Positions 18,028 to 26,917 of a stretch of 64,000 nucleotides of DNA are shown here, piece after piece. The stretch is from contig NZ_ARYL01000010.1 of the NCBI RefSeq assembly GCF_000685295.1, positions 49,884 through 113,883 of the forward strand, in the 5' to 3' direction. Positions within the stretch are counted from its first letter, which is position 1. Each line of letters starts with the position of its first letter. Below the pieces are notes generated by a model. It searched no databases, was not told the DNA's origin, and saw only the letters and a list, made by a program, of their open reading frames with translations. Source of the stretch: Hyphomonas oceanitis SCH89. GTDB taxonomy: Bacteria; Pseudomonadota; Alphaproteobacteria; Caulobacterales; Hyphomonadaceae. The translations under genes and the position numbers were made by a program.

Positions 18028-19138
18028 ACGCACGCTGATTGAAGACCTGGTTACGCTGCGCGGGCTCGCCATCGAGGCGGGTCAGCTGGCGCTATCCTAT
18101 ACGCTTGAGGGCCAGTCCGCCCGGGCCTGGGAGAAGACCGGCGGCAGCCCGGTCACCGAAGCCGATCTCGCGGTCAACCGGCTCTGCGCCGAACGGCTGA
18201 TCACGGCGCGGCCTGACTATGGATGGTTGTCGGAAGAGACGCTGGACAATCGCGAAGCCCGCCAGAAGGACCGCTGCTGGGTTGTCGACCCGATCGACGG
18301 CACGCGCGCCTATATGCGCGGCGACCCGAACTGGTGTGTCGGCCTCGCTATCGTGGAAGAGGGCAGGGCGGTCGCTGGCGTGCTTTACGCGCCGATGCTG
18401 GGACAGCTTTACGAGGCCCGGAAAGGTGCGGGCGCCTATCTCAATGGCGACCTGTTGCGCGTTTCCGAATGCCAGACCGAGGCGGGCTGCCGCCTGATCG
18501 CGGCCGAGGAAATGCTGAACTACAAGGGCTGGCCGGAGCCGTGGCCAGCCGTCACCGTGCCCCGCCCGAAACCCAATTCCACCCTGTTGCGCATGGCCTT
18601 TGTGGCCTCCGGCGCGTGGGACGCGACGCTCGTGCTCTCCAACAAGTCCGACTGGGATCTTGCGGCCGGGACTGTGCTGGTTGAGGAGGCCGGGGGCCTT
18701 GCAACCACGCACAAGGGCGAGGAATTGCAGTTCAATCAGGCCATTCCGGCACAGCGCAGCATTATCGCATCTGGAAAACACCTGCATCCTCTGTTAGTGC
18801 GCCGGTCAGGATTTGTGGATATACAGGATCCGCAGACAAAGGTGGCCAAGGCCGCACCAACCGCCAAAATGGAGCCAGTCAAAATGGGCGACGCCCCTAA
18901 AGCCGAGAAACAGCTTCTTCACATCGTGTTCGGCGGTGAACTGAAAGATGTGAAAGAGGTCGAATTCGAAGACCTCTCGCAAGTGGACTTTGTTGGTGCC
19001 TTCGCCAGCTACAAGGACGCCTATGACGCCTGGAAGGCCGCCGCCCATCGCACTGTGGACAGCGCCGAGACGCGCTACTTCATTCTGCACGCCCACCGCC
19101 TGCTCGACCCCGAGACAGGGGAACACCATCACGTCTGA
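18014..19138 (+). CDS. Inositol-monophosphatase/CysQ-like phosphatase fused to a DUF4170 domain
   Basis: 374 residues from a TTG start at 18014, with GAGG 9 bases upstream. Residues 1-255 are a lithium-sensitive phosphatase domain: WLSEE (Glu74/75), DPIDGTRAY (Asp92, Asp95) and SDWDLAAG supply the metal ligands. The likely substrate is 3'-phosphoadenosine 5'-phosphate or an inositol phosphate. A lysine/proline-rich linker follows, then residues 291-374 match DUF4170 (LLHIVFGGELKD, YFILHAHRLLDPETG). DUF4170 is normally encoded by a separate gene next to this phosphatase. An internal ATG at 18884 with GGAG 9 bases upstream could still make DUF4170 alone (84 residues). The gene overlaps pmbA and precedes the ABC exporter. 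Confidence 0.88.
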   Translation: MPAAERTLIEDLVTLRGLAIEAGQLALSYTLEGQSARAWEKTGGSPVTEADLAVNRLCAERLITARPDYGWLSEETLDNREARQKDRCWVVDPIDGTRAYMRGDPNWCVGLAIVEEGRAVAGVLYAPMLGQLYEARKGAGAYLNGDLLRVSECQTEAGCRLIAAEEMLNYKGWPEPWPAVTVPRPKPNSTLLRMAFVASGAWDATLVLSNKSDWDLAAGTVLVEEAGGLATTHKGEELQFNQAIPAQRSIIASGKHLHPLLVRRSGFVDIQDPQTKVAKAAPTAKMEPVKMGDAPKAEKQLLHIVFGGELKDVKEVEFEDLSQVDFVGAFASYKDAYDAWKAAAHRTVDSAETRYFILHAHRLLDPETGEHHHV

Positions 19139-19172
19139 TCCGGCCAAACCGGCGCGCCCCACCGGCGCCCTG

Positions 19173-20900
19173 ATGCGACTGGCCCGCGAGCGCTTTGCCA
19201 CGCACTGGCGCTGGTTCGTGGCTGGAACGCTATGTGCCGCGCTCACATCCATTGCGGCAGCCTCCTATGGCTACCTGCTGAAACTGGTCGTCGAAGGGCT
19301 CGAGGCCCTTGCCGGGCCTGACAAGGTCGAGGTGCCAACGTCGCTCTGGTGGCTGATCGCAATTATTGGCGTCGCGGCCGTGGTCCGCTCGCTCGCGCTC
19401 TATGGCATGACCATCTTCAACAATACCGGCGTTCAGCGCGCTGTCGTCGACATTCAGGCGGACCAGTTCGGTGCGCTGACGGATGGTGATTTTGCCCGCA
19501 TCGCAGCGGAGGCATCCGGCGGCTTCGTCTCGCGCTTCATCAATGACGTGAATGCCCTGCGGGATGCCGGGCTGCGCATCGCCAACAATTTGACCAAGGG
19601 CATTCTGACCGTCATCGGCGTTTTTATCACAATGCTGGTCATGGACTGGAAGCTCACGCTCGTCCTGCTCGTCATCTATCCCATCGCCTTCGCGCCGGTG
19701 CTTGCGCTCGGCAACCGGGTGCGCAAGCGCTCGCGCCAGTCGCAACGCCAGATCGGCGAGGTCACGTCGCTGCTGGGCGAGGCGTTTCAGTCCGCCCGTG
19801 TGGTGAAAGCGTATGGGCTTGAGGATTACCAGAAGGCCCGCGCCGAACGCGGCTTCGTGGAGCGCTCGCGCCTGTTCCTCAAAGTCCTGACAGACCGCGC
19901 CGCCGTGGACCCCATTCTCGAAATAACTGGCGGTCTCGCGCTTGTCGGCATTCTCGCGCTGACAGCCTGGCGCATTGCGCAAGGCGACACGTCGCTCGGC
20001 AATTTCGTCGGCATTGTTGGCGCCATCGCCGTTGCCGCGCCGGAACTGCGCGCCCTCGGCACACTGAACTCCGTGGCGCAGGAAGGCGGCGCCGCCGCTG
20101 ACCGCGTGTTCGAAATCACTGATGCCGCCCCCGAGATCGCCGATGCGCCCGGCGCCCAGCCGATCGGCTTTGTCACCGGCACCGTCGCTTTCGACAATGT
20201 CCGCTTCGCCTATCCCGATGGCACAGAGGCCCTCAAGGGACTCAGCTTCATTGCCAATCCCGGCGAGACGATTGCGCTCGTCGGCCCGTCCGGTGCGGGC
20301 AAGTCGACCGTCTTCAACCTGCTCCTGCGCCTATATGATCCGACCGGCGGCGTGGTTTCCGTGGACGGAACGAATGTGCGCGACATTACGGGTGCGAGCC
20401 TGCGCTCCAATATGGGCCTCGTCGCGCAGGATGCGGCCCTGTTCGACGACACGATCCGCGCCAATATCGCGCTGGGCCGCCTCGGCGCCAGCGAAGCCGA
20501 TATCGAGGCTGCGGCCCGCGCCGCCAATGCGCATGATTTTATCCTCGCGCTACCGGGCGGCTATGATGCTCCGGCTGGAGAGATGGGTCGCAACCTTTCG
20601 GGCGGCCAGCGCCAGCGCATTGCGCTCGCCCGCGCCATAATCCGTGCGGCGCCTATCCTCTTGCTGGATGAAGCGACCTCCGCGCTCGACGCCGAAAGCG
20701 AGGCCAAGGTTCAGGACGCGCTTGCCGGGTTCGCCAAGGGCCGAACGACGCTGATCATCGCGCACCGCCTTTCAACCGTCCGCGCGGCCGACCGTATCAT
20801 CGTTATGGAAGATGGCCGCGCCGTCGAAGACGGCAGCCATGGCGTACTGATGGAGAAGAATGGCGCCTATCGCCGCCTTGTGGACCTGCAGCTCAGCTGA
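19173..20900 (+). CDS. MsbA-like ABC exporter (fused permease-ATPase)
   Basis: About 575 residues from the ATG at 19173 (MRLARERFATHWRW); E. coli MsbA has 582. The N-terminal half holds six membrane segments. The ATPase half has Walker A GPSGAGKS (about 371-378), signature LSGGQRQRIALARA, Walker B ILLLDEATSALD and the switch His in IIAHRLS. Such transporters flip lipid A-core or other lipids. Position after DUF4170 and the phosphatase, as in LPS/Kdo gene groups of alphaproteobacteria, supports a lipid A or lipid role, but drug export cannot be excluded. Its TGA abuts the opposite gene's stop in TGATCA. Confidence 0.88.
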   Translation: MRLARERFATHWRWFVAGTLCAALTSIAAASYGYLLKLVVEGLEALAGPDKVEVPTSLWWLIAIIGVAAVVRSLALYGMTIFNNTGVQRAVVDIQADQFGALTDGDFARIAAEASGGFVSRFINDVNALRDAGLRIANNLTKGILTVIGVFITMLVMDWKLTLVLLVIYPIAFAPVLALGNRVRKRSRQSQRQIGEVTSLLGEAFQSARVVKAYGLEDYQKARAERGFVERSRLFLKVLTDRAAVDPILEITGGLALVGILALTAWRIAQGDTSLGNFVGIVGAIAVAAPELRALGTLNSVAQEGGAAADRVFEITDAAPEIADAPGAQPIGFVTGTVAFDNVRFAYPDGTEALKGLSFIANPGETIALVGPSGAGKSTVFNLLLRLYDPTGGVVSVDGTNVRDITGASLRSNMGLVAQDAALFDDTIRANIALGRLGASEADIEAAARAANAHDFILALPGGYDAPAGEMGRNLSGGQRQRIALARAIIRAAPILLLDEATSALDAESEAKVQDALAGFAKGRTTLIIAHRLSTVRAADRIIVMEDGRAVEDGSHGVLMEKNGAYRRLVDLQLS

Positions 20901-21569
20901 TCAGCCCGCCGGGCGTTCCTCTGGCAACTGCGACGCCGCATGCTTCAGGAACCGTGCCAGCTTCTCCGCGCTCTCTGCGCCCTGCACGGCGACGGCGCGG
21001 TTGGCGATATAGGTCGGCACGCCGCTGACGCCCATCTGGCGGAAAGCCTCGGCTTCAGCGCGCACATTGTCGACATCGGCATCGCTTTTCAGCAGGTCGG
21101 CCACGATGGCCGCGTCGAGATCGATGTCGCGGGCGATATCAACCAGAACCTCATGGTCGCCAATGTCGCGCCCATCCTCGAAGAAGGCCTTGAACAGCGC
21201 TTCCTTGGCCTCGGCGCCCTTGTTCTGGCCTTGGGCCCAGCGCACGACGCGGTGCGCATCGAAACTGTTCGGGCGGCGGGTGATCTTGTCGAAATGATAC
21301 GGGATGCCCTCGGCCTCGCCATAATCGATCAGGGCTTGACGCATCGTGCCGGAGCGCTCTCGGCTTTCATCCGAGCCCCCGAACTTCTCCTTCATGTATT
21401 CCTTATAGTCGACGCCCGCGGAAGGGATGGTCGGGTCCAGCTCAAAGGGCCGGAATACGAGTTGAACATCGACCTCGGGCGCGAGCTTGCGCGCTTCCTC
21501 GATCCTGCGAAGACCCAGCCAGCACCACGGGCAAACCAGATCGGAAACCATTTCTACAACAACTGTCAT
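20901..21569 (-). CDS. DsbA-family oxidoreductase (FrnE-like)
   Basis: 222 residues of thioredoxin fold with an inserted helical domain. The redox site CPWC is at positions 13-16; the cis-Pro is in VSGVPTYI. There is no signal peptide, so it acts in the cytosol, like FrnE and 2-hydroxychromene-2-carboxylate isomerase relatives. It probably works as a thiol-disulfide isomerase or oxidoreductase. It is transcribed convergently with the ABC exporter; the csoR gene lies upstream after about 65 bases, so read-through from the copper operon is possible. Confidence 0.88.
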   Translation of the reverse strand: MTVVVEMVSDLVCPWCWLGLRRIEEARKLAPEVDVQLVFRPFELDPTIPSAGVDYKEYMKEKFGGSDESRERSGTMRQALIDYGEAEGIPYHFDKITRRPNSFDAHRVVRWAQGQNKGAEAKEALFKAFFEDGRDIGDHEVLVDIARDIDLDAAIVADLLKSDADVDNVRAEAEAFRQMGVSGVPTYIANRAVAVQGAESAEKLARFLKHAASQLPEERPAG

Positions 21570-21634
21570 GCGCTCAACCTAAGTGCCCCATGGCCGGCAC
21601 GCAACCGGCGCAAGAATATGTGATCGATGGGAGC

Positions 21635-21910
21635 TTACTTCTTCCGTCCGCCCAGCACGGCCACCAGCTCTTCCACCTTTTCCCGCCGCGCCTCCATGTC
21701 GTCGCCCTTCAGGGCGTGGTCCACGCAGGTTGCGATGTGATCATCCAGGATAACGCCCTCCAGCGCGGCCAGCGCCGCCTTGATAGCCTGCACCTGCCGC
21801 ACGACATCGATACAATAGCGATCTTCGGTGACCATTTTTGCCACGCCGCGCACCTGTCCCTCGATGCGGGCCAGGCGTTTGGCGGCGGCGTCTCTCGTTT
21901 CCGGTTTCAT
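21635..21910 (-). CDS. csoR: CsoR-type copper-sensing transcriptional repressor
   Basis: A 91-residue all-helical repressor of the CsoR/RcnR/FrmR family. The Cu(I) ligands are seen as Cys33, His58 and Cys62, with the canonical CsoR spacing (25 and 4). Cu(I) binding releases it from operator DNA. It is the last gene of the copA operon; its ATG overlaps the stop of the tiny ORF before it (ATGA). The palindrome at 24375-24391 is its probable operator, giving autoregulation. Confidence 0.93.
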   Translation of the reverse strand: MKPETRDAAAKRLARIEGQVRGVAKMVTEDRYCIDVVRQVQAIKAALAALEGVILDDHIATCVDHALKGDDMEARREKVEELVAVLGGRKK

Positions 21911-22074
21911 GCCGATGTGTCCTTCGTCTGCGAGCCTGCAGTATCGTCTTCGTCACCGGACTTTGAAAGATGGAAATGTTCGAAAGCGAAAATGCCCGCG
22001 CCGATCATCACGCCGGTGCCCATGGCAACTGCGCCCGGCAGTGTCAGGCTGTTCTTTTCGTATGAAGCGCCCAT
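21907..22074 (-). CDS. Tiny membrane-segment ORF between copA and csoR
   Basis: A 55-residue ORF. Its ATG overlaps the copA stop (TGATG) and its stop overlaps the csoR start (ATGA), so it is translationally coupled on both sides. One hydrophobic glycine-rich stretch, PGAVAMGTGVMIGAGIFAFE, is followed by HFHLSK and an acidic hydrophilic tail. The stretch resembles the first helix of amino-acid permeases, so it could be a relic or a real small membrane protein. His/Met residues (HFH, several Met) could bind copper, but this is speculation. Confidence 0.6.
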   Translation of the reverse strand: MGASYEKNSLTLPGAVAMGTGVMIGAGIFAFEHFHLSKSGDEDDTAGSQTKDTSA

Positions 22075-24335
22075 CAGAGTTTCAATGCGCGTAGGCGCAG
22101 CGCGTTCCCGATCACCGATACGGACGAGAGGCTCATCGCTGCCGCCGCAATCATCGGGCTCAGCAACAGGCCGAAGAAAGGATAGAGCACGCCCGCCGCC
22201 AGTGGCACGCCAAGCGTGTTGTAGATGAAGGCGAAGAACAGGTTCTGACGGATGTTGCGCATTGTTGCGTGGCTGAGATTGATTGCCTTGGCGATGCCGG
22301 CCATATCGCCCTTCACGAGCGTGACGCTGGCGCTTTCCATGGCGACATCCGTGCCGGTGCCCATCGCAATGCCGACATTGGCCTGCGCCAGCGCCGGGGC
22401 ATCATTGATGCCATCGCCCGCCATGGCGACGACCGCGCCATACTCCTGCAGCTCACGGACGATGCGGTTCTTGTCTTCCGGCGACACATTTGCGCGGACA
22501 TCATCAATGCCGACCTGCAGGGCGACGGCCTTGGCCGTTGCTTCGCTGTCGCCGGTCAGCATGACGACTTTCAGGCCCTGCTTGTGCAGTTGCGCGATGG
22601 CGTCTTTCGTTGTCGCCTTGATCGGGTCGGCCACGCCGATCAGGCCCGCCGCCTTGCCGTTTACGGCGACGAACATGACGGTCTGGCCTTCCTGCCTGTA
22701 AGTCTCGGCCGCCTCGGCGCGCGCTTCATCAAAGCCGCCGACGCGGCGCATCATCTTGGCATTGCCGATGGCGACGGACTTGCCGCCGACGTCGCCTTGC
22801 GCGCCTTCGCCGGTTACGGATTCAAAATCACTTGCCTGCGGAATTGCGATCCCGCGATCTTTTGTGCCCTGAACAATCGCTGCCGCCAGCGGGTGTTCGC
22901 TCGCACCCTCGACTGCGGCGACCAGCGCCAGCAGGCCAGCTTCATCCCAGCCCTCCGCCGGCTCCACCGTCACCAGTTTTGGCTTGCCTTCGGTCAGCGT
23001 GCCCGTCTTGTCGACCACCACAGTGCCGACCTTTTCCAGTGTCTCCAGCGCTTCGGCATTGCGGATCAGGATGCCGTTCTGTGCGCCCTTGCCGGTGCCC
23101 ACCATGATCGACATGGGCGTGGCGAGGCCGAGCGCACAGGGGCAGGCAATGATCAGAACCGCAACGGCATTCACCAGCGCAAAGGCCAGCGCCGGGTCCG
23201 GTCCGAACACAGCCCACACAATGAAGGTCAGCGCGGCAGTGGCGACCACGGCCGGCACGAACCAGGCCGCCACGGCGTCAGCCAACCGCTGGATCGGCGC
23301 GCGCGAGCGCTGCGCTTCCGACACCATGCGCACGATCTGCGCCAGAACGGTGTCGTTGCCGACGCGCGTGGCTGTCATCACAATCGTGCCTGTTGTGTTG
23401 ACCGTCCCGCCTGTCACGCTGTCGCCAGCTGCCTTGGCCACTGGCAGCGGCTCGCCCGTCACCATGGACTCGTCGATGCTGGACTTACCTTCGACGACGT
23501 CTCCGTCCACCGGCACTTTCTCGCCGGGGCGGATGCGCAGCCGGTCGCCGGATTTTACATCCTCAAGATCAACGTCCTCCTCGCTGCCATCTTCGCGGAT
23601 GATGCGCGCTGTTGGCGGCGTCAGCTGCAGCAGCGCCCTTATCGCGCCGGAGGTTGCACTGCGCGCCTTCAGTTCCAGAACCTGTCCCAGCAAGACCAGC
23701 GCGGTGATTACCGCCGCCGCCTCGTAATAGACATGCACCTGGCCATCGTGCCCACGGAAACTGTCCGGAAAAATGCCCGGCGCCACGGTCGCGACGAGGC
23801 TGAACAGGAAAGCTGTGCCGGTGCCCAGCGCAATCAGCGTGAACATATTCGGGTTCATGGTTTTGACAGACCGCCAGCCGCGCACGAAGAAAGGCGCTGC
23901 GCCCCACAGCACGACAGGCGCCGCCAGCGCCAGCTGGATCCACGGGGCCCAGCCCGCCGGAATGAGTCCGTGCAGCGGTTGTCCGGGGATCATGTCGCTC
24001 ATTGCGTAGACGAACAGGGGCAGGGCAAAGGCCGTGCTGATCCAGAACCGGCGCGTCATGTCGTCGAGTTCGCTCGTATCTTCCTCGAGCGCCGCGGTTT
24101 CCGGTTCCAGCGCCATGCCGCAGATCGGACAGCCCGTGTTGGACGTCTCGCGCACTTGCGGATGCATAGGACAGATCCATACCGTGCCGGAATAATTGTC
24201 CGGCACATGGTCATAGGCGCTGTCGTTCTTGTCTGGCTTGCTGCTGCCATGGCAGCACGCATGCGCAGCCTCGGCTTTGGCCGGCGCGCCGTGATCGTGA
24301 TGGCTGTGATCGTGGGAAGACGTGTCTGTCGTCAT
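22074..24335 (-). CDS. copA: Copper-translocating P1B-type ATPase
   Basis: 753 residues. It pumps Cu(I) (or Ag) across the inner membrane. N-terminus: a His-rich stretch ([10 protein letters not shown]), then a heavy-metal-binding domain with CPMHP and GCPICGM at residues 54-74 instead of the usual CxxC HMA domain. Then a TGE-type loop ([10 protein letters not shown]), the intramembrane CPC at 398-400, the phosphorylated Asp442 in DKTGTLT, the HP motif in SEHPLAAAI, and [10 protein letters not shown]. First gene of the copper operon, with the CsoR-type operator 40 bases upstream. It may also supply or protect the cytochrome oxidase copper pathway (inference). Confidence 0.95.
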   Translation of the reverse strand: MTTDTSSHDHSHHDHGAPAKAEAAHACCHGSSKPDKNDSAYDHVPDNYSGTVWICPMHPQVRETSNTGCPICGMALEPETAALEEDTSELDDMTRRFWISTAFALPLFVYAMSDMIPGQPLHGLIPAGWAPWIQLALAAPVVLWGAAPFFVRGWRSVKTMNPNMFTLIALGTGTAFLFSLVATVAPGIFPDSFRGHDGQVHVYYEAAAVITALVLLGQVLELKARSATSGAIRALLQLTPPTARIIREDGSEEDVDLEDVKSGDRLRIRPGEKVPVDGDVVEGKSSIDESMVTGEPLPVAKAAGDSVTGGTVNTTGTIVMTATRVGNDTVLAQIVRMVSEAQRSRAPIQRLADAVAAWFVPAVVATAALTFIVWAVFGPDPALAFALVNAVAVLIIACPCALGLATPMSIMVGTGKGAQNGILIRNAEALETLEKVGTVVVDKTGTLTEGKPKLVTVEPAEGWDEAGLLALVAAVEGASEHPLAAAIVQGTKDRGIAIPQASDFESVTGEGAQGDVGGKSVAIGNAKMMRRVGGFDEARAEAAETYRQEGQTVMFVAVNGKAAGLIGVADPIKATTKDAIAQLHKQGLKVVMLTGDSEATAKAVALQVGIDDVRANVSPEDKNRIVRELQEYGAVVAMAGDGINDAPALAQANVGIAMGTGTDVAMESASVTLVKGDMAGIAKAINLSHATMRNIRQNLFFAFIYNTLGVPLAAGVLYPFFGLLLSPMIAAAAMSLSSVSVIGNALRLRALKL

Positions 24336-24374
24336 GGGTGCGCACTCCGATACCGGTGTTCACACGCCTATATG

Positions 24375-24391
24375 ATACCCCTAAGGGGTAT
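24375..24391. promoter_or_regulatory. CsoR-type operator upstream of copA
   Basis: Perfect palindrome ATACCCCT-A-AGGGGTAT, 40 bases before the copA start. It matches the G/C-run dyad bound by CsoR repressors, and a csoR gene is the last gene of the operon. The AT-rich flanks (TATATG on both sides) may form the -10 region, so repressor binding would block the promoter. Confidence 0.8.
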
Positions 24392-24405
24392 ATGCAAGCC
24401 TGTCC

Positions 24406-25497
24406 TCAGCGTGACAGGAACACCAGCTTGATTTCATAACCCTTTGGCGAGGCATTGCGTTCCAGCGTGCCGCCCAGTTGGGAGGCCGCCGCATCGACGA
24501 GCCGCTGGCCGAGCCCCTCTACGGCAGAATTGTGCCGTGGGCCGGCGGCATTGCCAGCGCCATTGTCCATTGCTCTCAGCGTGACGTGGCCATCCTTTTC
24601 GCGCTGCAGCGAAATCTCGATGTCTCCCGGGCGTCCGTCAGCAAAGCCATGCTTGATCGAATTGGCGACGAATTCGCTGACAATCATGCCCAGCGAAGAG
24701 GCATCGGACGAGTTGAGGTCCAGCGTAGCAATGTCGCCGCGTATTTTCACATTCTCCGGCGCAGAGCCCTGCAGCAGGTCCAGCACGCGCGGCAGGAACA
24801 CACCGATCTGCACGGTCTGTAGGTCGCTGGCTTCATGCAGCTGCTCATGCAGCAGCGATATGGCGTTCACCTTGCGCTCCACCGCGTCAAAGGCCTCGAA
24901 GCTCTCTTCGCTCGCGCGGGCCCTATAGAGGTGGATGAGCGAGGCAACCGACTGCAGCGAGTTCTTCACCCGGTGGTCCATTTCCCGGCGGAGGATCATC
25001 TGGTCGCGCAGGGCAACGCGCAGGTCCAGTTCGCGCATCACCTGGCGGGCCAGCGTGCGTAGTGCGCCCTTCTGAAAATCATTCAGCTCATGCGGCGCAT
25101 CGTGCAGCACGCAGAGTGTGCCAATGGGCAGGCCCTCGGGCGACTTCAGCAGCGCGCCCGCATAGAAGCGCAGGCCACCATCCGCCATGCAAAGCGGATT
25201 GTCCTGCGTGCGCGGGTCGGCATGCGTATCGGTAATCTCCACGAAATCATCGCTGAGGATGACGTGCGAGCAGATGGAGGTCTCCAGCGGCGTCTCGCGC
25301 ACGCCAAGGCCGACTTCGGCCTTGAACCACTGGCGGTCCTCATCGATCAGGTTCACCACGGAAATGCTGGTGCCGCAAATGGTTGCCGCCAGCGCGACAA
25401 TCTCATCGAACTCGGCCTCACGCGCCGTATCCAGAATCTCGTAGCGGTGCAGCGCTTCCAGACGTTCAGCCTGCCGGGGGTGGGGGGCAGCCCGCAT
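24406..25497 (-). CDS. GAF-domain sensor histidine kinase (HisKA_2 type)
   Basis: 363 residues from the ATG at 25497 (MRAAPHPRQAERLEALHRYEI). A GAF domain spans about 20-160, with no membrane segment, so it senses a cytosolic or redox/light signal. The HisKA_2 box REMDHRVKNSLQSVASLI holds the phospho-acceptor His175. An HATPase domain follows, with SEFVANSIKHGF as N box and DNGAG as G box. No response regulator gene is adjacent; it is an orphan kinase. Such kinases often feed the alphaproteobacterial general stress response (inference). Confidence 0.88.
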   Translation of the reverse strand: MRAAPHPRQAERLEALHRYEILDTAREAEFDEIVALAATICGTSISVVNLIDEDRQWFKAEVGLGVRETPLETSICSHVILSDDFVEITDTHADPRTQDNPLCMADGGLRFYAGALLKSPEGLPIGTLCVLHDAPHELNDFQKGALRTLARQVMRELDLRVALRDQMILRREMDHRVKNSLQSVASLIHLYRARASEESFEAFDAVERKVNAISLLHEQLHEASDLQTVQIGVFLPRVLDLLQGSAPENVKIRGDIATLDLNSSDASSLGMIVSEFVANSIKHGFADGRPGDIEISLQREKDGHVTLRAMDNGAGNAAGPRHNSAVEGLGQRLVDAAASQLGGTLERNASPKGYEIKLVFLSR

Positions 25498-25689
25498 GCT
25501 CGTTATTCCCTCAAACAGTCTGTCGACGCGCAATGGCCAACAAAAAACAGCCGCCAACCGGTAGGGCAGACCCACCGAACGGTCAACAGAGCAACACGGT
25601 TAACAAGTCCCGGACTTTTCAGTGGTTTTTTGCGCGATCCGCAGGCGCATAAGGCGATCTGGCGCCGTCAGTCGCAACCGGGCTGACGG

Positions 25690-26853
25690 CTATTCTGCCT
25701 CTGGTGTGGCAGGCGGAACATCGTCGGGCTCAGCCACCGGCACACCTTCCTTTTCCAGCGCGCGGAGAACATCGCTGGCCATCCATGTCTTCGTGCGCGG
25801 CATATGATGTTCGCGTTTCAGCTCCAGCCCGAAAGGCAGGGCCACTTTTTCCGGCGGCCCGGCGCGTACCACTTCATGCTCGGCAAACAGCGTGCGCGGC
25901 TTTGGCGTCGGCAGCATGGCCGCCAGCGTGAACCCGGCCACGATGATCGCGCCAGCCCAGACATTCGCCTTGAATACGGCCAGCGCGTCATTCTCTTGGC
26001 TGCGCTTCAGCCGCACGGCCTGCCACAGGCCATGGGCGAGGAAAGCCAGCGCCGTCACGGCGCCCGCCCGCACGGATCCATTGATCACCGCCGCCAGCGC
26101 GACAAGCGCTGCGGCGCCCATGTGGAAGCAGAAGCTCACCAGAACCGCCCGCTTGCCGAACAGGCGCGCCGTGGAGCGCACACCGATCAGCGCATCGTCT
26201 TCGCGGTCCTGCAGCGCATAAATTGTGTCATAGGCAATCGTCCACAGGACGAGGCCAGCGTAGAGAATGAAGACGGGCAGGGAGAGGCTTCCCGCGGTCG
26301 CTGCGCCAACAAGCACGCCCCAGTTGAAGGTCAGCCCCAGCCACGCCTGCGGCCACCAGGTTACCCGCTTCATGAACGGATACGCCGCCACCAGCGGAAT
26401 GGCCGCCAGCGCCACAAGCTTCGCATCGCCCGGCAGGCAGGCCCACACGGCCAAGCCAATCGCCAGCTGCACGCCCATGAAGACAAACGCCTCGCGCAGC
26501 GTCACCGCGCCGGAGGGCAGCGGACGCAGCGCCGTGCGCGCCACCTGCGCGTCAAAGTCCCGGTCGGTAATGTCGTTCCATGTGCAGCCCGCCCCGCGCA
26601 TGGCCACCGCCCCCAGCAGGAACAGCGGCACCCAGAACAGGTCCACGAGGTACAGCCCCGTGCGCATCCGCACGAAGGCGAGACCGATCAGGCAGGGCAG
26701 GTAGAGCAGCCAGATGCCGACAGGCCGGTCCAGCCGCGCCAGCATGGCATAGGGCTGCATCCAGCCGGGCAGCATCGCCAGCACGCCCGGCAGGGCGCTG
26801 TCAGCCGGAATGGCCCGCGTCTCGGGCTTGCCATGTGTGTCGGTCTCGGTCAT
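25690..26853 (-). CDS. ubiA: 4-hydroxybenzoate polyprenyltransferase with C-terminal extension
   Basis: 387 residues; attaches the polyprenyl tail to 4-hydroxybenzoate in ubiquinone synthesis, in the inner membrane. The Asp-rich motifs are seen as NDITDRDFD near residue 94 and YDTIYALQDREDD near 208, with 8-9 membrane segments. The core ends near residue 315; about 70 further hydrophilic residues (with LFAEHEVVRAGPPEKVAL and RTKTWMASDVLRALEKEG) are not part of the usual UbiA of about 290-320 residues. It feeds the respiratory chain that includes the cox operon in this window. Confidence 0.93.
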   Translation of the reverse strand: MTETDTHGKPETRAIPADSALPGVLAMLPGWMQPYAMLARLDRPVGIWLLYLPCLIGLAFVRMRTGLYLVDLFWVPLFLLGAVAMRGAGCTWNDITDRDFDAQVARTALRPLPSGAVTLREAFVFMGVQLAIGLAVWACLPGDAKLVALAAIPLVAAYPFMKRVTWWPQAWLGLTFNWGVLVGAATAGSLSLPVFILYAGLVLWTIAYDTIYALQDREDDALIGVRSTARLFGKRAVLVSFCFHMGAAALVALAAVINGSVRAGAVTALAFLAHGLWQAVRLKRSQENDALAVFKANVWAGAIIVAGFTLAAMLPTPKPRTLFAEHEVVRAGPPEKVALPFGLELKREHHMPRTKTWMASDVLRALEKEGVPVAEPDDVPPATPEAE

Positions 26854-26917
26854 CGGGCGGCTTATACAGCGAATTGGGCGGTTTCACAGCCTTGCGCACG
26901 TTTCGCGCGAAATCGCC

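Noticed and set aside
22269..24431. 720-codon open frame on the plus strand across the copper ATPase gene
   Set aside because: It is exactly antisense to copA, is rich in Arg/His/Ala as expected from GC-rich third-position bias, and shows no family features; copA itself has all catalytic motifs.
25533..25652. 39-codon plus-strand ORF (starting MANKKQPPTG) in the kinase/ubiA gap
   Set aside because: Amino acids look plausible but there is no ribosome site or known relative; kept as a note only.
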